Positions 1 to 6,226 are shown, numbered from the stretch's first letter. The stretch: DNA of 15,346 bases from Bacteroidota bacterium (GCA_023419095.1 JAEZYN010000088.1:1-15346); one strand, 5' to 3'. The notes: generated from the sequence alone by a model not told the origin. Numbers and translations: made by a program.

Positions 1-80
1 GGGAACTAGAGCAGTGTCCGAAAGGAAACAATATAATATGATAGGGCATCAAAATTTTTCCGTGGCAAGACTATCTTCTT

Positions 81-88
81 TACATTTG
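81..88 (+). promoter_or_regulatory. Probable -7 promoter box for the class III aminotransferase gene
   Basis: TACATTTG is an exact match to the Bacteroidota housekeeping-sigma -7 consensus TAnnTTTG. It lies 13 bases before the ATG at 102. No clear TTG -33 element is visible at the usual 19-20 base spacing, so the call rests on the -7 box and its position. Confidence 0.45.
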
Positions 89-101
89 CACAAAAAATAC
101 A

Positions 102-1283
102 ATGCAGCAGGACTTCTTTAAATACCAGGCCCAAACCACTCAATTTGCCGCCGGCTTCGAAGTAGAAAAAGCCGAAGGAAGCTATATTTACGGCAAAGAT
201 GGTCACCGATATCTTGATTTTGTCGCCGGCGTTTCTGCCAACACTTTAGGACATTCACATCCCAAAATTGTGGAAGCCATAAAAACACAGGCCGAAAAAT
301 ACCTCCACGTGATGGTCTACGGCGAGTATGCGCAGGAAATGCCTGTGAAACTTTGCAGGCTGCTGGCGGAAGCCACACCCGAGCCTCTGGAAGTAACTTA
401 CCTTGTAAATTCTGGCGCAGAAGCCATTGATGGTAGCCTGAAACTGGCAAAACGGTACACAGGTCGCGAGGAGATAGTCTCCTTTAAGAACGCCTATCAC
501 GGCAATACGCATGGTGCGCTTTCGGTTTCGGGTAATGAATATCACAAGCGTGAGTTCAGGCCCTTGCTTCCAATGGTAAGTTTTATTGAGTTTAATTCCG
601 TCCCGGATCTTGAAAAGATTACGGATAAGACGGCCGGCGTAATCCTCGAAACCATTCAGGGTGCGGCGGGATTTTTATTGCCTGAAGCAGATTATCTTAA
701 AAAACTGAAAGCGCGTTGCGAAGAAGTGGGCGCACTGTTGATTCTGGATGAAATTCAGCCCGGCTTCGGACGTACGGGAAAACTTTTCGCGTTTGAGCAT
801 TACGGCATCGTGCCAGACATCCTGGTGATGGGCAAAGGCATGGGCGGTGGCGTGCCGGTGGGCGCTTTTATGAGTTCGGGTGCGGTAATGGAATCGCTTT
901 CTCATTCGCCTAAATTGGGTCATATCACTACGTTTGGCGGAAATCCTTTGATAGCGGCTTCAAGCTATGCGACTTTGAAGGAAGTTCTCGAGAGCGGTCT
1001 TATGAACGAAGTGGATGAAAAGGAAAAGCTTTTCCGTGAATTACTGGTTCACCCAAAAATAAAAAATATAAACGGCCGAGGCTTGATGTTGGCCGTAAAC
1101 CTCGGTTCACCTGAATTTACACTCAAGGTTGCCGCGCGCTGTATGGAGCTGGGACTTGTGGTTTTTTGGCAACTCTATCGCAACGAATACCTGCGCATTT
1201 CGCCACCTTTGACCTTGTCTTTTGATGAGATCCGAGAGGGTTGTGCGATAATTCTCCAGGCGCTGGATGAAACGCCAGAATAG
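102..1283 (+). CDS. Class III PLP-dependent aminotransferase (acetylornithine/ornithine aminotransferase-like)
   Basis: A 393-residue cytosolic fold-type I transaminase, complete and of normal length for the ArgD/GabT group. Visible landmarks in order are SGAEA at 104-108 (cofactor phosphate contact), YHG at 132-134 (ring stacking region), LDEIQPGFGRTG at 215-226 with D216 expected to bind the pyridine nitrogen, and MGKGMGGG at 243-250 with K245 as the Schiff-base lysine. TTFGGNP follows at 276-282. By family knowledge it moves an amino group between an omega-amino or amino-acid donor and a 2-oxo acid. The substrate cannot be read from sequence, and no arginine, lysine or GABA pathway genes flank it, so I do not assign argD. 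The ATG at 102 lies just after a TACATTTG promoter box. It ends before a palindromic repeat and looks monocistronic. Confidence 0.9.
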   Translation: MQQDFFKYQAQTTQFAAGFEVEKAEGSYIYGKDGHRYLDFVAGVSANTLGHSHPKIVEAIKTQAEKYLHVMVYGEYAQEMPVKLCRLLAEATPEPLEVTYLVNSGAEAIDGSLKLAKRYTGREEIVSFKNAYHGNTHGALSVSGNEYHKREFRPLLPMVSFIEFNSVPDLEKITDKTAGVILETIQGAAGFLLPEADYLKKLKARCEEVGALLILDEIQPGFGRTGKLFAFEHYGIVPDILVMGKGMGGGVPVGAFMSSGAVMESLSHSPKLGHITTFGGNPLIAASSYATLKEVLESGLMNEVDEKEKLFRELLVHPKIKNINGRGLMLAVNLGSPEFTLKVAARCMELGLVVFWQLYRNEYLRISPPLTLSFDEIREGCAIILQALDETPE

Positions 1284-1313
1284 CCTTTCGGGAGGGAAGA
1301 CGGCTGAACTTTT

Positions 1314-1421
1314 AGCCCCGACCGAACCATTTGTCTGAGCTCGCCCGCGGCCTGCGAAGGCCGCGCGCAGCGAGTGGTGAGGGCGGGTACGGATGTGGCC
1401 GGAAAAAAGTGATTTCGGGCT
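1314..1421. repeat. GC-rich nested palindrome, probable dispersed intergenic repeat
   Basis: A 108-base imperfect palindrome fills the gap between two genes and is visibly richer in GC than its surroundings. Nested pairings are: outer arms AGCCCCGA (1314-1321) with TCGGGCT (1415-1421), one base bulged; CCGAACC (1322-1328) with GGTACGG (1386-1392), one mismatch; CTCGC (1340-1344) with GCGAG (1370-1374); and an 8-bp core CGCGGCCT (1346-1353) with AGGCCGCG (1358-1365) closing a GCGA tetraloop of GNRA type. The AGCCC...CGGGCT ends and the layout after a stop codon resemble structured intergenic repeats that I recall from Chryseobacterium-like genomes. That resemblance is from memory, not a search. 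There is no coding content, and an open frame starting at 1393 only runs into the next gene. Confidence 0.6.
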
Positions 1422-1449
1422 CCTGAAATGCGCTGTTTTTTACCCTTTT

Positions 1450-1484
1450 TTGTTGCATAAAATCAAGAATAAATTTATATATTG
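1450..1484 (+). promoter_or_regulatory. Possible promoter for the START-like gene
   Basis: TTG triplets at 1450-1452 and 1453-1455 lie about 22 bases before TATATTG (1478-1484), which is one T short of the TAnnTTTG -7 consensus. The ATG at 1510 follows about 25 bases later. Both elements are present but imperfect, so this is a tentative call. Confidence 0.3.
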
Positions 1485-1509
1485 CGCCACAATAAAAAAA
1501 GGCAGCGAT

Positions 1510-1896
1510 ATGGCGAAAACAAAGGTGCAATACGAATTTCCAATGCACTGTCAGTCGGAGATTTTATACGAGTATATGGCAAGTGCAGAGGGACTTTCTG
1601 AGTGGTTTGCTGATGAGGTGCTGGAAAAAGGTGACGATTTTTACTTCAGCTGGAATGGCGGTCCCGCCGAAAAAGCCACGCTGATTCGCTATAAGCCGGA
1701 GAGTTTCGTTCGTTTCCGTTGGGAAGAAGACGAGGGAACCAAGAATTTCTTTGAAATGACGATCGTGATCGATGATATTACTGAAGATCTGTCACTGAAC
1801 GTTACCGATTTCTGCGATCCGGGAGATGAGGATGAAAACCAGCTTTACTGGGAAAACCTTATCGAGAATCTGAAAATAAAGCTCGGCGCATCTTAA
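1510..1896 (+). CDS. START-like / SRPBCC-fold domain protein
   Basis: A 128-residue soluble protein with no signal peptide or membrane segment. It matches by eye the Bacteroidota START-like family related to AHSA1/SRPBCC proteins. The N-terminal strand is followed by SEILYEYMASAEGLSEWFAD (about 16-35), the usual first-helix signature with a W-F pair. Alternating strands follow, including FYFSWNGGPAEKATLI and SFVRFRWEEDEG, and a long C-terminal helix begins at ENQLYWENLIENLKIKL. The fold forms a hydrophobic cavity, but ligand and role are unknown. I chose the ATG at 1510, because the open frame upstream from 1393 crosses the palindromic repeat and the promoter region. A terminator-like hairpin follows the stop codon, separating it from the class IV aminotransferase-like gene. 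Confidence 0.82.
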   Translation: MAKTKVQYEFPMHCQSEILYEYMASAEGLSEWFADEVLEKGDDFYFSWNGGPAEKATLIRYKPESFVRFRWEEDEGTKNFFEMTIVIDDITEDLSLNVTDFCDPGDEDENQLYWENLIENLKIKLGAS

Positions 1897-1916
1897 AATT
1901 TTAACGATAACAAATA

Positions 1917-1949
1917 TGATGAACGGAATTTTCGTTCATTATTTTTTTA
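1917..1949 (+). terminator. Intrinsic terminator-like hairpin after the START-like gene
   Basis: ATGAACG (1919-1925) pairs with CGTTCAT (1933-1939) around a 7-base loop. A G-T and a T-A pair extend the stem outward to 9 bp. A run of seven T begins at 1942. This is a typical Rho-independent terminator. It ends only 13 bases before the next ATG at 1963, which is unusual for a simple terminator and may mean partial readthrough or attenuation. Confidence 0.65.
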
Positions 1950-1962
1950 ATACCACCTACCG

Positions 1963-2769
1963 ATGGATTTTGCTTTTTATAGCGGCACACCGGCGATTGC
2001 TAACCGCGCTTTTCTGCAGGGTGACGCGGTGAAGGTTTCGTTTTACATACGGAATGCTGAAGTGATCATGGCAGAGGAGTGCTATTTTTACCTCATGGCT
2101 TCGATGCGCAAAATGCGTATGCGGATTCCGCTTGACTATACGCTCGATTACTTCCAGCGAATGTTAGCTGAGAATGTTCTGGCGAAAGAAATTCGGGGTG
2201 CCGTCGTCACGCTGATGATGTACCGCAGCCAGGATGATCAGGCGCTGGAGAAAGCCGCGGTGTCGTACTACGCAAATGTAGCAAAAACAACAGATGTTGC
2301 GTCGATTCGCGGTTTGCTGGAGCTGGATGTGATTCGGGAAATACATGTGAACACGCATCTTTTGAGCAGCATTCGTGTGCATTGCCCGGAAAACATTTAT
2401 GCTGAAATTTACGCCAGAGAGAATGGCCTGGACGACTTAATAATGCTGAATCCCGACAAGAGAATTGCGCGAAGTATCTATGGTAATTTACTGTTTCTGG
2501 ACGGGAATACGATTAAAATCCCGAAACACAGCGAAGGGGCCTATATTTCGCCGCTGCTAGAAAACTTTGTGACTTTCCTGCACAAAAACAATTTAGCTGA
2601 GATCCGCGAGGTGGAAATGGCTGCATTTGAGTCTCAAAAAGCGGAAGAAGTCCTCATGATTTCGGATGAAAAAGGAATATTTTCGGTTGAAAAAATACGG
2701 AACAAGGTTTTCGCGAGCGACAGATTTGCGGAAATGGTTTCGCTGTGGCAGAATAATCTGCAAAACTAA
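1963..2769 (+). CDS. Class IV aminotransferase-fold protein, probably inactive as a PLP enzyme
   Basis: A 268-residue protein of the fold-type IV aminotransferase family (branched-chain aminotransferase / aminodeoxychorismate lyase relatives). The overall shape is kept: NRAFLQGDAV at 14-23 corresponds to the family's RGFxYGDGxFE region, LMASMRKMRM is at 44-53, IYARENGLDD at 149-158 and YGNLLFLDG at 173-181. The residues that usually make the enzyme work appear replaced. Aligned by eye, the Schiff-base lysine position is R138 (LLSSIRVH), the Glu that binds the pyridine nitrogen is R170 (RIARSIYGN), and the G-x-T-R phosphate-binding turn is EGAYISPL at 191-198. FET after YGD is also lost (KVS). 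So transaminase or lyase activity is doubtful. The protein may be a structural or regulatory relative. Its stop codon overlaps that of the convergent YqgE gene. Confidence 0.8.
   Translation: MDFAFYSGTPAIANRAFLQGDAVKVSFYIRNAEVIMAEECYFYLMASMRKMRMRIPLDYTLDYFQRMLAENVLAKEIRGAVVTLMMYRSQDDQALEKAAVSYYANVAKTTDVASIRGLLELDVIREIHVNTHLLSSIRVHCPENIYAEIYARENGLDDLIMLNPDKRIARSIYGNLLFLDGNTIKIPKHSEGAYISPLLENFVTFLHKNNLAEIREVEMAAFESQKAEEVLMISDEKGIFSVEKIRNKVFASDRFAEMVSLWQNNLQN
2766..2769. other. Overlapping stop codons of convergent genes
   Basis: The four bases CTAA hold TAA (plus strand, 2767-2769, class IV aminotransferase-like gene) and TAG (minus strand, complement of 2766-2768, YqgE gene). The two coding regions overlap tail to tail by four bases, and no hairpin terminator is visible between them. 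Confidence 0.85.
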
Positions 2770-3314
2770 TTCATCGAAACATCTTCCGGCGCATTGGCCC
2801 ACAAAAGAAACTCACCGCCAAGATTTTGCATGATTTTCTTCCAAAGGGTGTGGTCGTTGGCTAAAGTATAATCGAGATTATATACATCTACGACGGTCCA
2901 TGATTTTCTTTGAATTTCGCTTTCCAGCTGTCCCGCAGCCCATCCGGAATAGCCTGAGAACACTTTGATGTCTGAAACTGAAAGGCGCTGCTCGATGATT
3001 GCAGAAACCACACTCTCAATATCTTCTGTGAGATAGAAACCATCATTGATTACGGTGACATCTGGCGAAACTTCCTGACCTTTGATGATGAAGAATATCT
3101 TGTCGTTTTCCACGGGTCCACCTTCGTAAACATCGACATTAAACCCGAAAATCTTGAGCAATCTCTCGCTCATTGCATGATTTTTTTTGTTCAGGATCAG
3201 GCCAAAAGCGCCTTCTTCATTATGATCAATGATCAAAACTACGGAGCGCGAAAAGATATCGCCGGCTATATCGGGAGTGGAAATTAATATTTTACCTTTG
3301 TAAGAGTAGTTCAT
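2766..3314 (-). CDS. YqgE/AlgH family protein
   Basis: A 182-residue protein of usual family length. The N-terminus, GKILISTPDIAGDIFSRSVV at about 7-26, is the hallmark of this family, followed by IDHNEEGAFGLILNK (29-43), VYEGGPV (62-68) and FSGYSGWAAGQLE (119-131). Members are small cytosolic single-domain proteins. AlgH has been linked to regulation of alginate synthesis in Pseudomonas, but the biochemical function is unknown and that role should not be carried over here. The start is the ATG at the complement of 3312-3314. The longer open frame reaching 3692 would overlap pdxH antisense and has no family similarity. It is divergent from pdxH with a 60-bp gap, and convergent with the class IV aminotransferase-like gene. 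Confidence 0.88.
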   Translation of the reverse strand: MNYSYKGKILISTPDIAGDIFSRSVVLIIDHNEEGAFGLILNKKNHAMSERLLKIFGFNVDVYEGGPVENDKIFFIIKGQEVSPDVTVINDGFYLTEDIESVVSAIIEQRLSVSDIKVFSGYSGWAAGQLESEIQRKSWTVVDVYNLDYTLANDHTLWKKIMQNLGGEFLLWANAPEDVSMN

Positions 3315-3356
3315 AGCGTATATCGCTTTTAAAGAAAAAAAGACAGAACTGCTGTT

Positions 3357-3364
3357 CAAAAGTA
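3357..3364 (-). promoter_or_regulatory. Probable -7 promoter box for the YqgE gene
   Basis: On the minus strand this reads TACTTTTG, an exact TAnnTTTG match, 42 bases before the YqgE start codon. Its -33 region would fall inside the first codons of pdxH, where only a weak TGC is seen in place of TTG. Confidence 0.4.
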
Positions 3365-3374
3365 AAAAAAACCG

Positions 3375-4019
3375 ATGGAAAACCTGCACGATAAAAGAAA
3401 AGTTTATGAAAAGTCTGAGTTGCTGGAACATCAGATTAAAGAAAATCCGATGGAGCAATTCAGAAACTGGTATATAGAAGCTCAGGAAAATACTGCCATC
3501 AACGAAGCCAATGCGATGGCTGTTTCCACCGTGGAAGCCGACGGTTGCCCGCGCACACGTATGGTTTTGCTGAAATCTTATACCTGGGAAGGTTTTATTT
3601 TTTATACCAATTACCACAGCCGCAAGGGTAGGGCCATCGAAGCTTCGCCAAAGGCCTGTCTGCATTTTTTCTGGCCTACGCTCGAGCGCCAAATCATCAT
3701 TAAAGCTGAACTGGTGAAAGTTGCGCCCAACCTCAGCGACGGCTATTTTGAGTCGCGTCCCCGCGGCAGCCAGCTCGGCGCTGTAGTTTCACCGCAAAGT
3801 GAAACCATTCCGAACCGTCAGTTTCTTGAGGAAAAGCTAAAAAATCTGGAAGTTGAATTTGAAGGTAAAAACGTTCCGAGACCGGAATTTTGGGGCGGAT
3901 ATCTGGCCAAGCCTTACGAGATTGAATTCTGGCAGGGACGCCCGAACCGCCTTCACGACCGGATTCTCTATACCCTTCAGCACGATTTCGAGTGGAAGAT
4001 CAGCCGGCTTGCACCGTAG
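3375..4019 (+). CDS. pdxH: Pyridoxamine/pyridoxine 5'-phosphate oxidase
   Basis: A 214-residue FMN-dependent oxidase, close to the 218 residues of the E. coli enzyme. It oxidises pyridoxine or pyridoxamine 5'-phosphate with oxygen to pyridoxal 5'-phosphate, the last step of PLP synthesis and salvage, as a cytosolic dimer. Signature segments are RKVYEKSELLE (8-18), PRTRMVLLKSY (59-69), FYTNYHSRKGRAI (76-88, FMN binding), RQIIIKAELVKV (105-116), YFESRPRGSQLGAVVSPQS (124-142) and the C-terminal family signature WQGRPNRLHDR (186-196), ending in WKISRLAP. The product serves PLP enzymes such as the class III aminotransferase in this window. It is divergent from the YqgE gene and ends in a strong bidirectional terminator shared with the HU gene. 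Confidence 0.95.
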   Translation: MENLHDKRKVYEKSELLEHQIKENPMEQFRNWYIEAQENTAINEANAMAVSTVEADGCPRTRMVLLKSYTWEGFIFYTNYHSRKGRAIEASPKACLHFFWPTLERQIIIKAELVKVAPNLSDGYFESRPRGSQLGAVVSPQSETIPNRQFLEEKLKNLEVEFEGKNVPRPEFWGGYLAKPYEIEFWQGRPNRLHDRILYTLQHDFEWKISRLAP

Positions 4020-4042
4020 GTGTTCCTTCTTTAAAAGCAAAA

Positions 4043-4078
4043 AAGCCTCATCTGCAGATGAGGCTTAAATTTTTTTAT
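4043..4078. terminator. Bidirectional intrinsic terminator between pdxH and the HU gene
   Basis: AAGCCTCATCTG (4043-4054) is followed directly by its exact reverse complement CAGATGAGGCTT (4055-4066), giving a stem of about 10 bp with a TGCA loop. An A-rich run lies on the left and T7 on the right (4071 onward is TTTTTT), so it can end transcription from both convergent genes. Confidence 0.88.
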
Positions 4079-4088
4079 TGCAAACGGA

Positions 4089-4379
4089 TTATTTCTTTTT
4101 TCCGCCCATTACTGAATTTGATAATTCAGCACCTGCTTTGAACTTAGCAACAGTTTTAGCGGCAATTTTGATTGGTTTTTTAGTCGCCGGGTTGATGCCT
4201 TGTCTCGCAGCTCTTTCAGCTACAGAAAAAGTTCCAAAACCTACTAGAGAAACCTTTCCGTCTTTTTTAGACAAAGTTTCTGTCACGTTTGAGATGAATG
4301 ATTCTAGTGCCGCCTTAGCAGCAACTTTAGTAATGCCGGCATCGTTTGCCATTGCGTCGATAAGTTCAGACTTGTTCAT
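4089..4379 (-). CDS. HU family DNA-binding protein
   Basis: A 96-residue histone-like nucleoid protein that binds and bends DNA as a dimer, with little sequence specificity. The order is typical: the N-terminal helical dimerisation part MNKSELIDAMANDAGITKVA (1-20), the GFGTFSVAERAAR strand turn at about 47-59, the DNA-embracing arm with NPATKKPIKI including the conserved proline at the arm tip, and the TVAKFKAG strand before the last helix. The C-terminal tail GGKKK is basic. Length is slightly above the usual 90. It has its own well-formed promoter on the minus strand and is convergent with pdxH. A paralogue elsewhere in the genome is likely, so I give no hupA/hupB symbol. Confidence 0.95.
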   Translation of the reverse strand: MNKSELIDAMANDAGITKVAAKAALESFISNVTETLSKKDGKVSLVGFGTFSVAERAARQGINPATKKPIKIAAKTVAKFKAGAELSNSVMGGKKK

Positions 4380-4412
4380 AATAATTATTGTTAAGTTAAA
4401 TTTGTATTAAGG

Positions 4413-4442
4413 CAAATATAAAACAATTTTAAAATTGCGCAA
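4413..4442 (-). promoter_or_regulatory. Promoter of the HU gene
   Basis: On the minus strand, TTG (complement of 4440-4442) is followed after 19 bases by TATATTTG (complement of 4413-4420). This is an exact match to the Bacteroidota promoter TTG-N19-TAnnTTTG. The start codon follows 33 bases after the -7 box. It is the best-formed promoter in the window. Confidence 0.72.
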
Positions 4443-4692
4443 ATTTTTTAATCATATTTAAAAAAGACTTGATATAAATCACGGTTTTACCACAAACTTA
4501 CTAAAAATAAATTTTGCGGTTCATCGTGGTTCGCGCGCATCGCTATTCCATGTAAGCCTTTTGTCATCGCAATTTATATAAATTTTTAATACAAAAAACT
4601 ATTTTGCGAATAATTTAAATTTAAGTCCTGAAAAACATCACGGCTCAGGTAGCGAAAATGCAAATTTTTAAAGCCGGTTTGATTTTAATAAT

Positions 4693-4700
4693 TAAATTTG
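4693..4700 (+). promoter_or_regulatory. -7 promoter box directly before panD
   Basis: TAAATTTG matches TAnnTTTG exactly and ends only four bases before the panD ATG at 4705. If used, transcription would start at or next to the start codon and give a leaderless mRNA. A TTTG at 4678-4681 is only 11 bases upstream, too close for a normal -33 element. Confidence 0.42.
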
Positions 4701-4704
4701 TGCC

Positions 4705-5055
4705 ATGTTAATTGAAGTTTTTAAGTCCAAGATTCACCGCGTCCGCGTGACTGAATCTGACCTGAATTATATCGGCAGTATCACTATCGACGAAGATCTG
4801 CTCGAAGCTTCCGGCATTATCGTGGGTGAAAGGGTCTTCATAGTGAATGTAAATAATGGCGAACGTTTCGATACCTACGCTATCAAAGGTAAAAGGAAGT
4901 CCGGCGAAGTATGCCTGAACGGGCCCGCTGCAAGGCGTGTGCAGAAGGGAGACATCATCATCATCATTTCTTATGCGCAGATGACGCCCGAGGAGGCGCA
5001 AAATTTTCAGCCTAAAATCATTTTCCCGGACGAAGTCACCAATCTTCTCAACTAA
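4705..5055 (+). CDS. panD: Aspartate 1-decarboxylase
   Basis: A 116-residue pyruvoyl enzyme that converts L-aspartate to beta-alanine for pantothenate and CoA synthesis. The proenzyme cleaves itself between G24 and S25 (NYIGSITID), and Ser25 becomes the pyruvoyl group. Other active-site residues match the E. coli enzyme position for position: K9, R54, T57 and Y58 (NGERFDTYAI, 51-60) and N72 (LNGPAA). It works as a cytosolic tetramer. Length is slightly below the 126 residues of E. coli, and the C-terminus is shorter. No panC or panB lies beside it here. The downstream membrane-protein gene starts 20 bases after its stop, suggesting one transcript. Confidence 0.96.
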   Translation: MLIEVFKSKIHRVRVTESDLNYIGSITIDEDLLEASGIIVGERVFIVNVNNGERFDTYAIKGKRKSGEVCLNGPAARRVQKGDIIIIISYAQMTPEEAQNFQPKIIFPDEVTNLLN

Positions 5056-5075
5056 TCCGCTCAAAAACCTTCGTT

Positions 5076-6104
5076 TTGAACGAACAGAAAAAAGTCAATC
5101 CTTTTAAAACCTTCCTCACCATCGCGGTTTCCGTTGCTGTGGCAGCACTCTTCATGTGGTTTGCGCTGCGCGGAATGGAGTTTGAAAAAATCGCCGGCTA
5201 TTTCGCAGAGGCCAATTATTTTTGGGTTTTACTCGCGTCCGTGTTCGGAATTTTAGCGTATTGGTTCCGGGCTGTGCGCTGGAATTTGCTTTTAGAACCT
5301 TTAGGATATACGATCAGTAGCGCAAACTCATTCTGGACCATTTCATTCGGATATTTGATGAACCTTACGATTCCCCGAAGTGGCGAGGTGGCGCGGTCTA
5401 CAGCACTTTATGGAGTTGAAAAAGTTCCGCTCAACAAGTCTTTCGGTACCATCATTTTGGAGCGCGTTGTGGATTTTCTGTGCATGTGCATTTTTTTGCT
5501 TTTTACTTTAATATTTAAATATGACGCGATTTTAGCATTCTATCATTATGTCACGCAACAAAAAGAGGAAAGTGCTTCCAATGGTTCGCTGTATTATATT
5601 CTAATAGGTGTTGTTTTACTGGCGTTTTTGCTGTACTTATTTCGGAGAAGGCTGACGCAGATTGTACTTTTTCAAAAAGTATTGGATTTCGGTAAAGGAA
5701 TTTATCACGGCTTAATGTCCATTTTTAAACTTAAAAAGAAAGTTGCCTTTATTCTTTATTCGCTCGCGATTTGGGTTTGTTATTATCTGGCCGCATATCT
5801 GGTTTGTTTTGCACTTCCCGAGACTTCCAGTTTTACGCCCGCGGATGGCTTTTTTATCATTGTTGTGGGTACACTTGGCATGATGATTCCTGCATCCGGA
5901 GGTATTGGCGCCTTTCACCTTGCGCTGAAATTCGGTATCATGGCGCTCTATCTTTCAATGGGCAAAAATCCTGAAGAAGGCGGTGAAGTGGGTTTATCCT
6001 ACGCTTTCATTTCGCATACAATGCAACTGGCCATTATGCTCGTGATGGGACTTATTTCGGTTCCGGTCCTGGCAAAAGCACGCAGCCTGGCTGGTTCAAA
6101 ATAA
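5076..6104 (+). CDS. Lysylphosphatidylglycerol synthase-type transmembrane protein (UPF0104-like flippase domain)
   Basis: A 342-residue integral membrane protein with about eight hydrophobic segments, near 10-30, 47-66, 83-100, 126-147, 171-189, 222-246, 256-276 and 306-333. It matches the membrane half of MprF-type proteins: RAVRWNLLLEPLG (65-77), LTIPRSGEVARSTAL (97-111), ILERVVD (127-133) and IPASGGIGAFH (271-281). It lacks the cytosolic aminoacyl-transferase domain that MprF uses to make lysyl-PG, so on its own it is more likely a lipid translocase-type protein than a synthase. The start is TTG at 5076. The next in-frame ATG (residue 27) would cut into the first membrane helix. It lies 20 bases after panD, probably in the same transcript. 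Confidence 0.85.
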   Translation: MNEQKKVNPFKTFLTIAVSVAVAALFMWFALRGMEFEKIAGYFAEANYFWVLLASVFGILAYWFRAVRWNLLLEPLGYTISSANSFWTISFGYLMNLTIPRSGEVARSTALYGVEKVPLNKSFGTIILERVVDFLCMCIFLLFTLIFKYDAILAFYHYVTQQKEESASNGSLYYILIGVVLLAFLLYLFRRRLTQIVLFQKVLDFGKGIYHGLMSIFKLKKKVAFILYSLAIWVCYYLAAYLVCFALPETSSFTPADGFFIIVVGTLGMMIPASGGIGAFHLALKFGIMALYLSMGKNPEEGGEVGLSYAFISHTMQLAIMLVMGLISVPVLAKARSLAGSK

Positions 6105-6194
6105 AAATGTCACGCTTTCTTATAAGCAGTAGACCGTTTTCTCTACGAACAAATTTCGTTAACCCATTAGATTTTAAAAAAAATATTTAATAAT

Positions 6195-6226
6195 TTGTTG
6201 CTGTATTCGTAAAAGTTTTAACTTTA
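6195..6226 (+). promoter_or_regulatory. Possible promoter of the T9SS cargo gene
   Basis: TTG at 6195-6197 or 6198-6200 is followed after 18-21 bases by TAACTTTA (6219-6226), one base off TAnnTTTG. The ATG at 6249 follows 22 bases later. Spacing fits and the sequence match is nearly complete. Confidence 0.4.

Larger units (their letters stand above)
4380..4704. other. 325-bp AT-rich intergenic region between the HU gene and panD
   Basis: No credible coding frame lies here; both strands are rich in stop codons. It holds the HU promoter near its left end and a panD -7 box at its right end. A GC-richer island at about 4515-4550 (CGTGGTTCGCGCGCATCGC) stands out from the flanks. I see no clear RNA gene, riboswitch or long inverted repeat. 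Confidence 0.6.

Noticed and set aside
6..206. Minus-strand 66-residue frame at the left edge
   Set aside because: It overlaps the start of the class III aminotransferase and its promoter box and has no recognisable features.
1393..1509. N-terminal extension of the START-like gene
   Set aside because: It starts inside the palindromic repeat and crosses the likely promoter. The known domain begins right after the ATG at 1510.
3315..3692. Long minus-strand upstream extension of the YqgE frame (would give 308 residues)
   Set aside because: It runs antisense through the first half of pdxH, has low-complexity Phe/Ser-rich composition and no family similarity. YqgE family proteins start at the GKILIS segment, matching the ATG at the complement of 3314.
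4078..4410. Plus-strand open frame over the HU gene
   Set aside because: It is a mirror of the HU coding strand, crosses the HU promoter and has no recognisable similarity.
4476..4650. Repeated ATCACGG motif (near 4479 and 4639) and ACCAC/GTGGT arms as a possible riboswitch or attenuator
   Set aside because: The repeats are short, the arms pair over only five bases with a loop of about 35, and no known riboswitch core is visible.
6118..6170. Hairpin GTAGA...TCTAC after the MprF-like gene as a terminator
   Set aside because: The stem is only five bp and no T-tract follows, so I do not call it.
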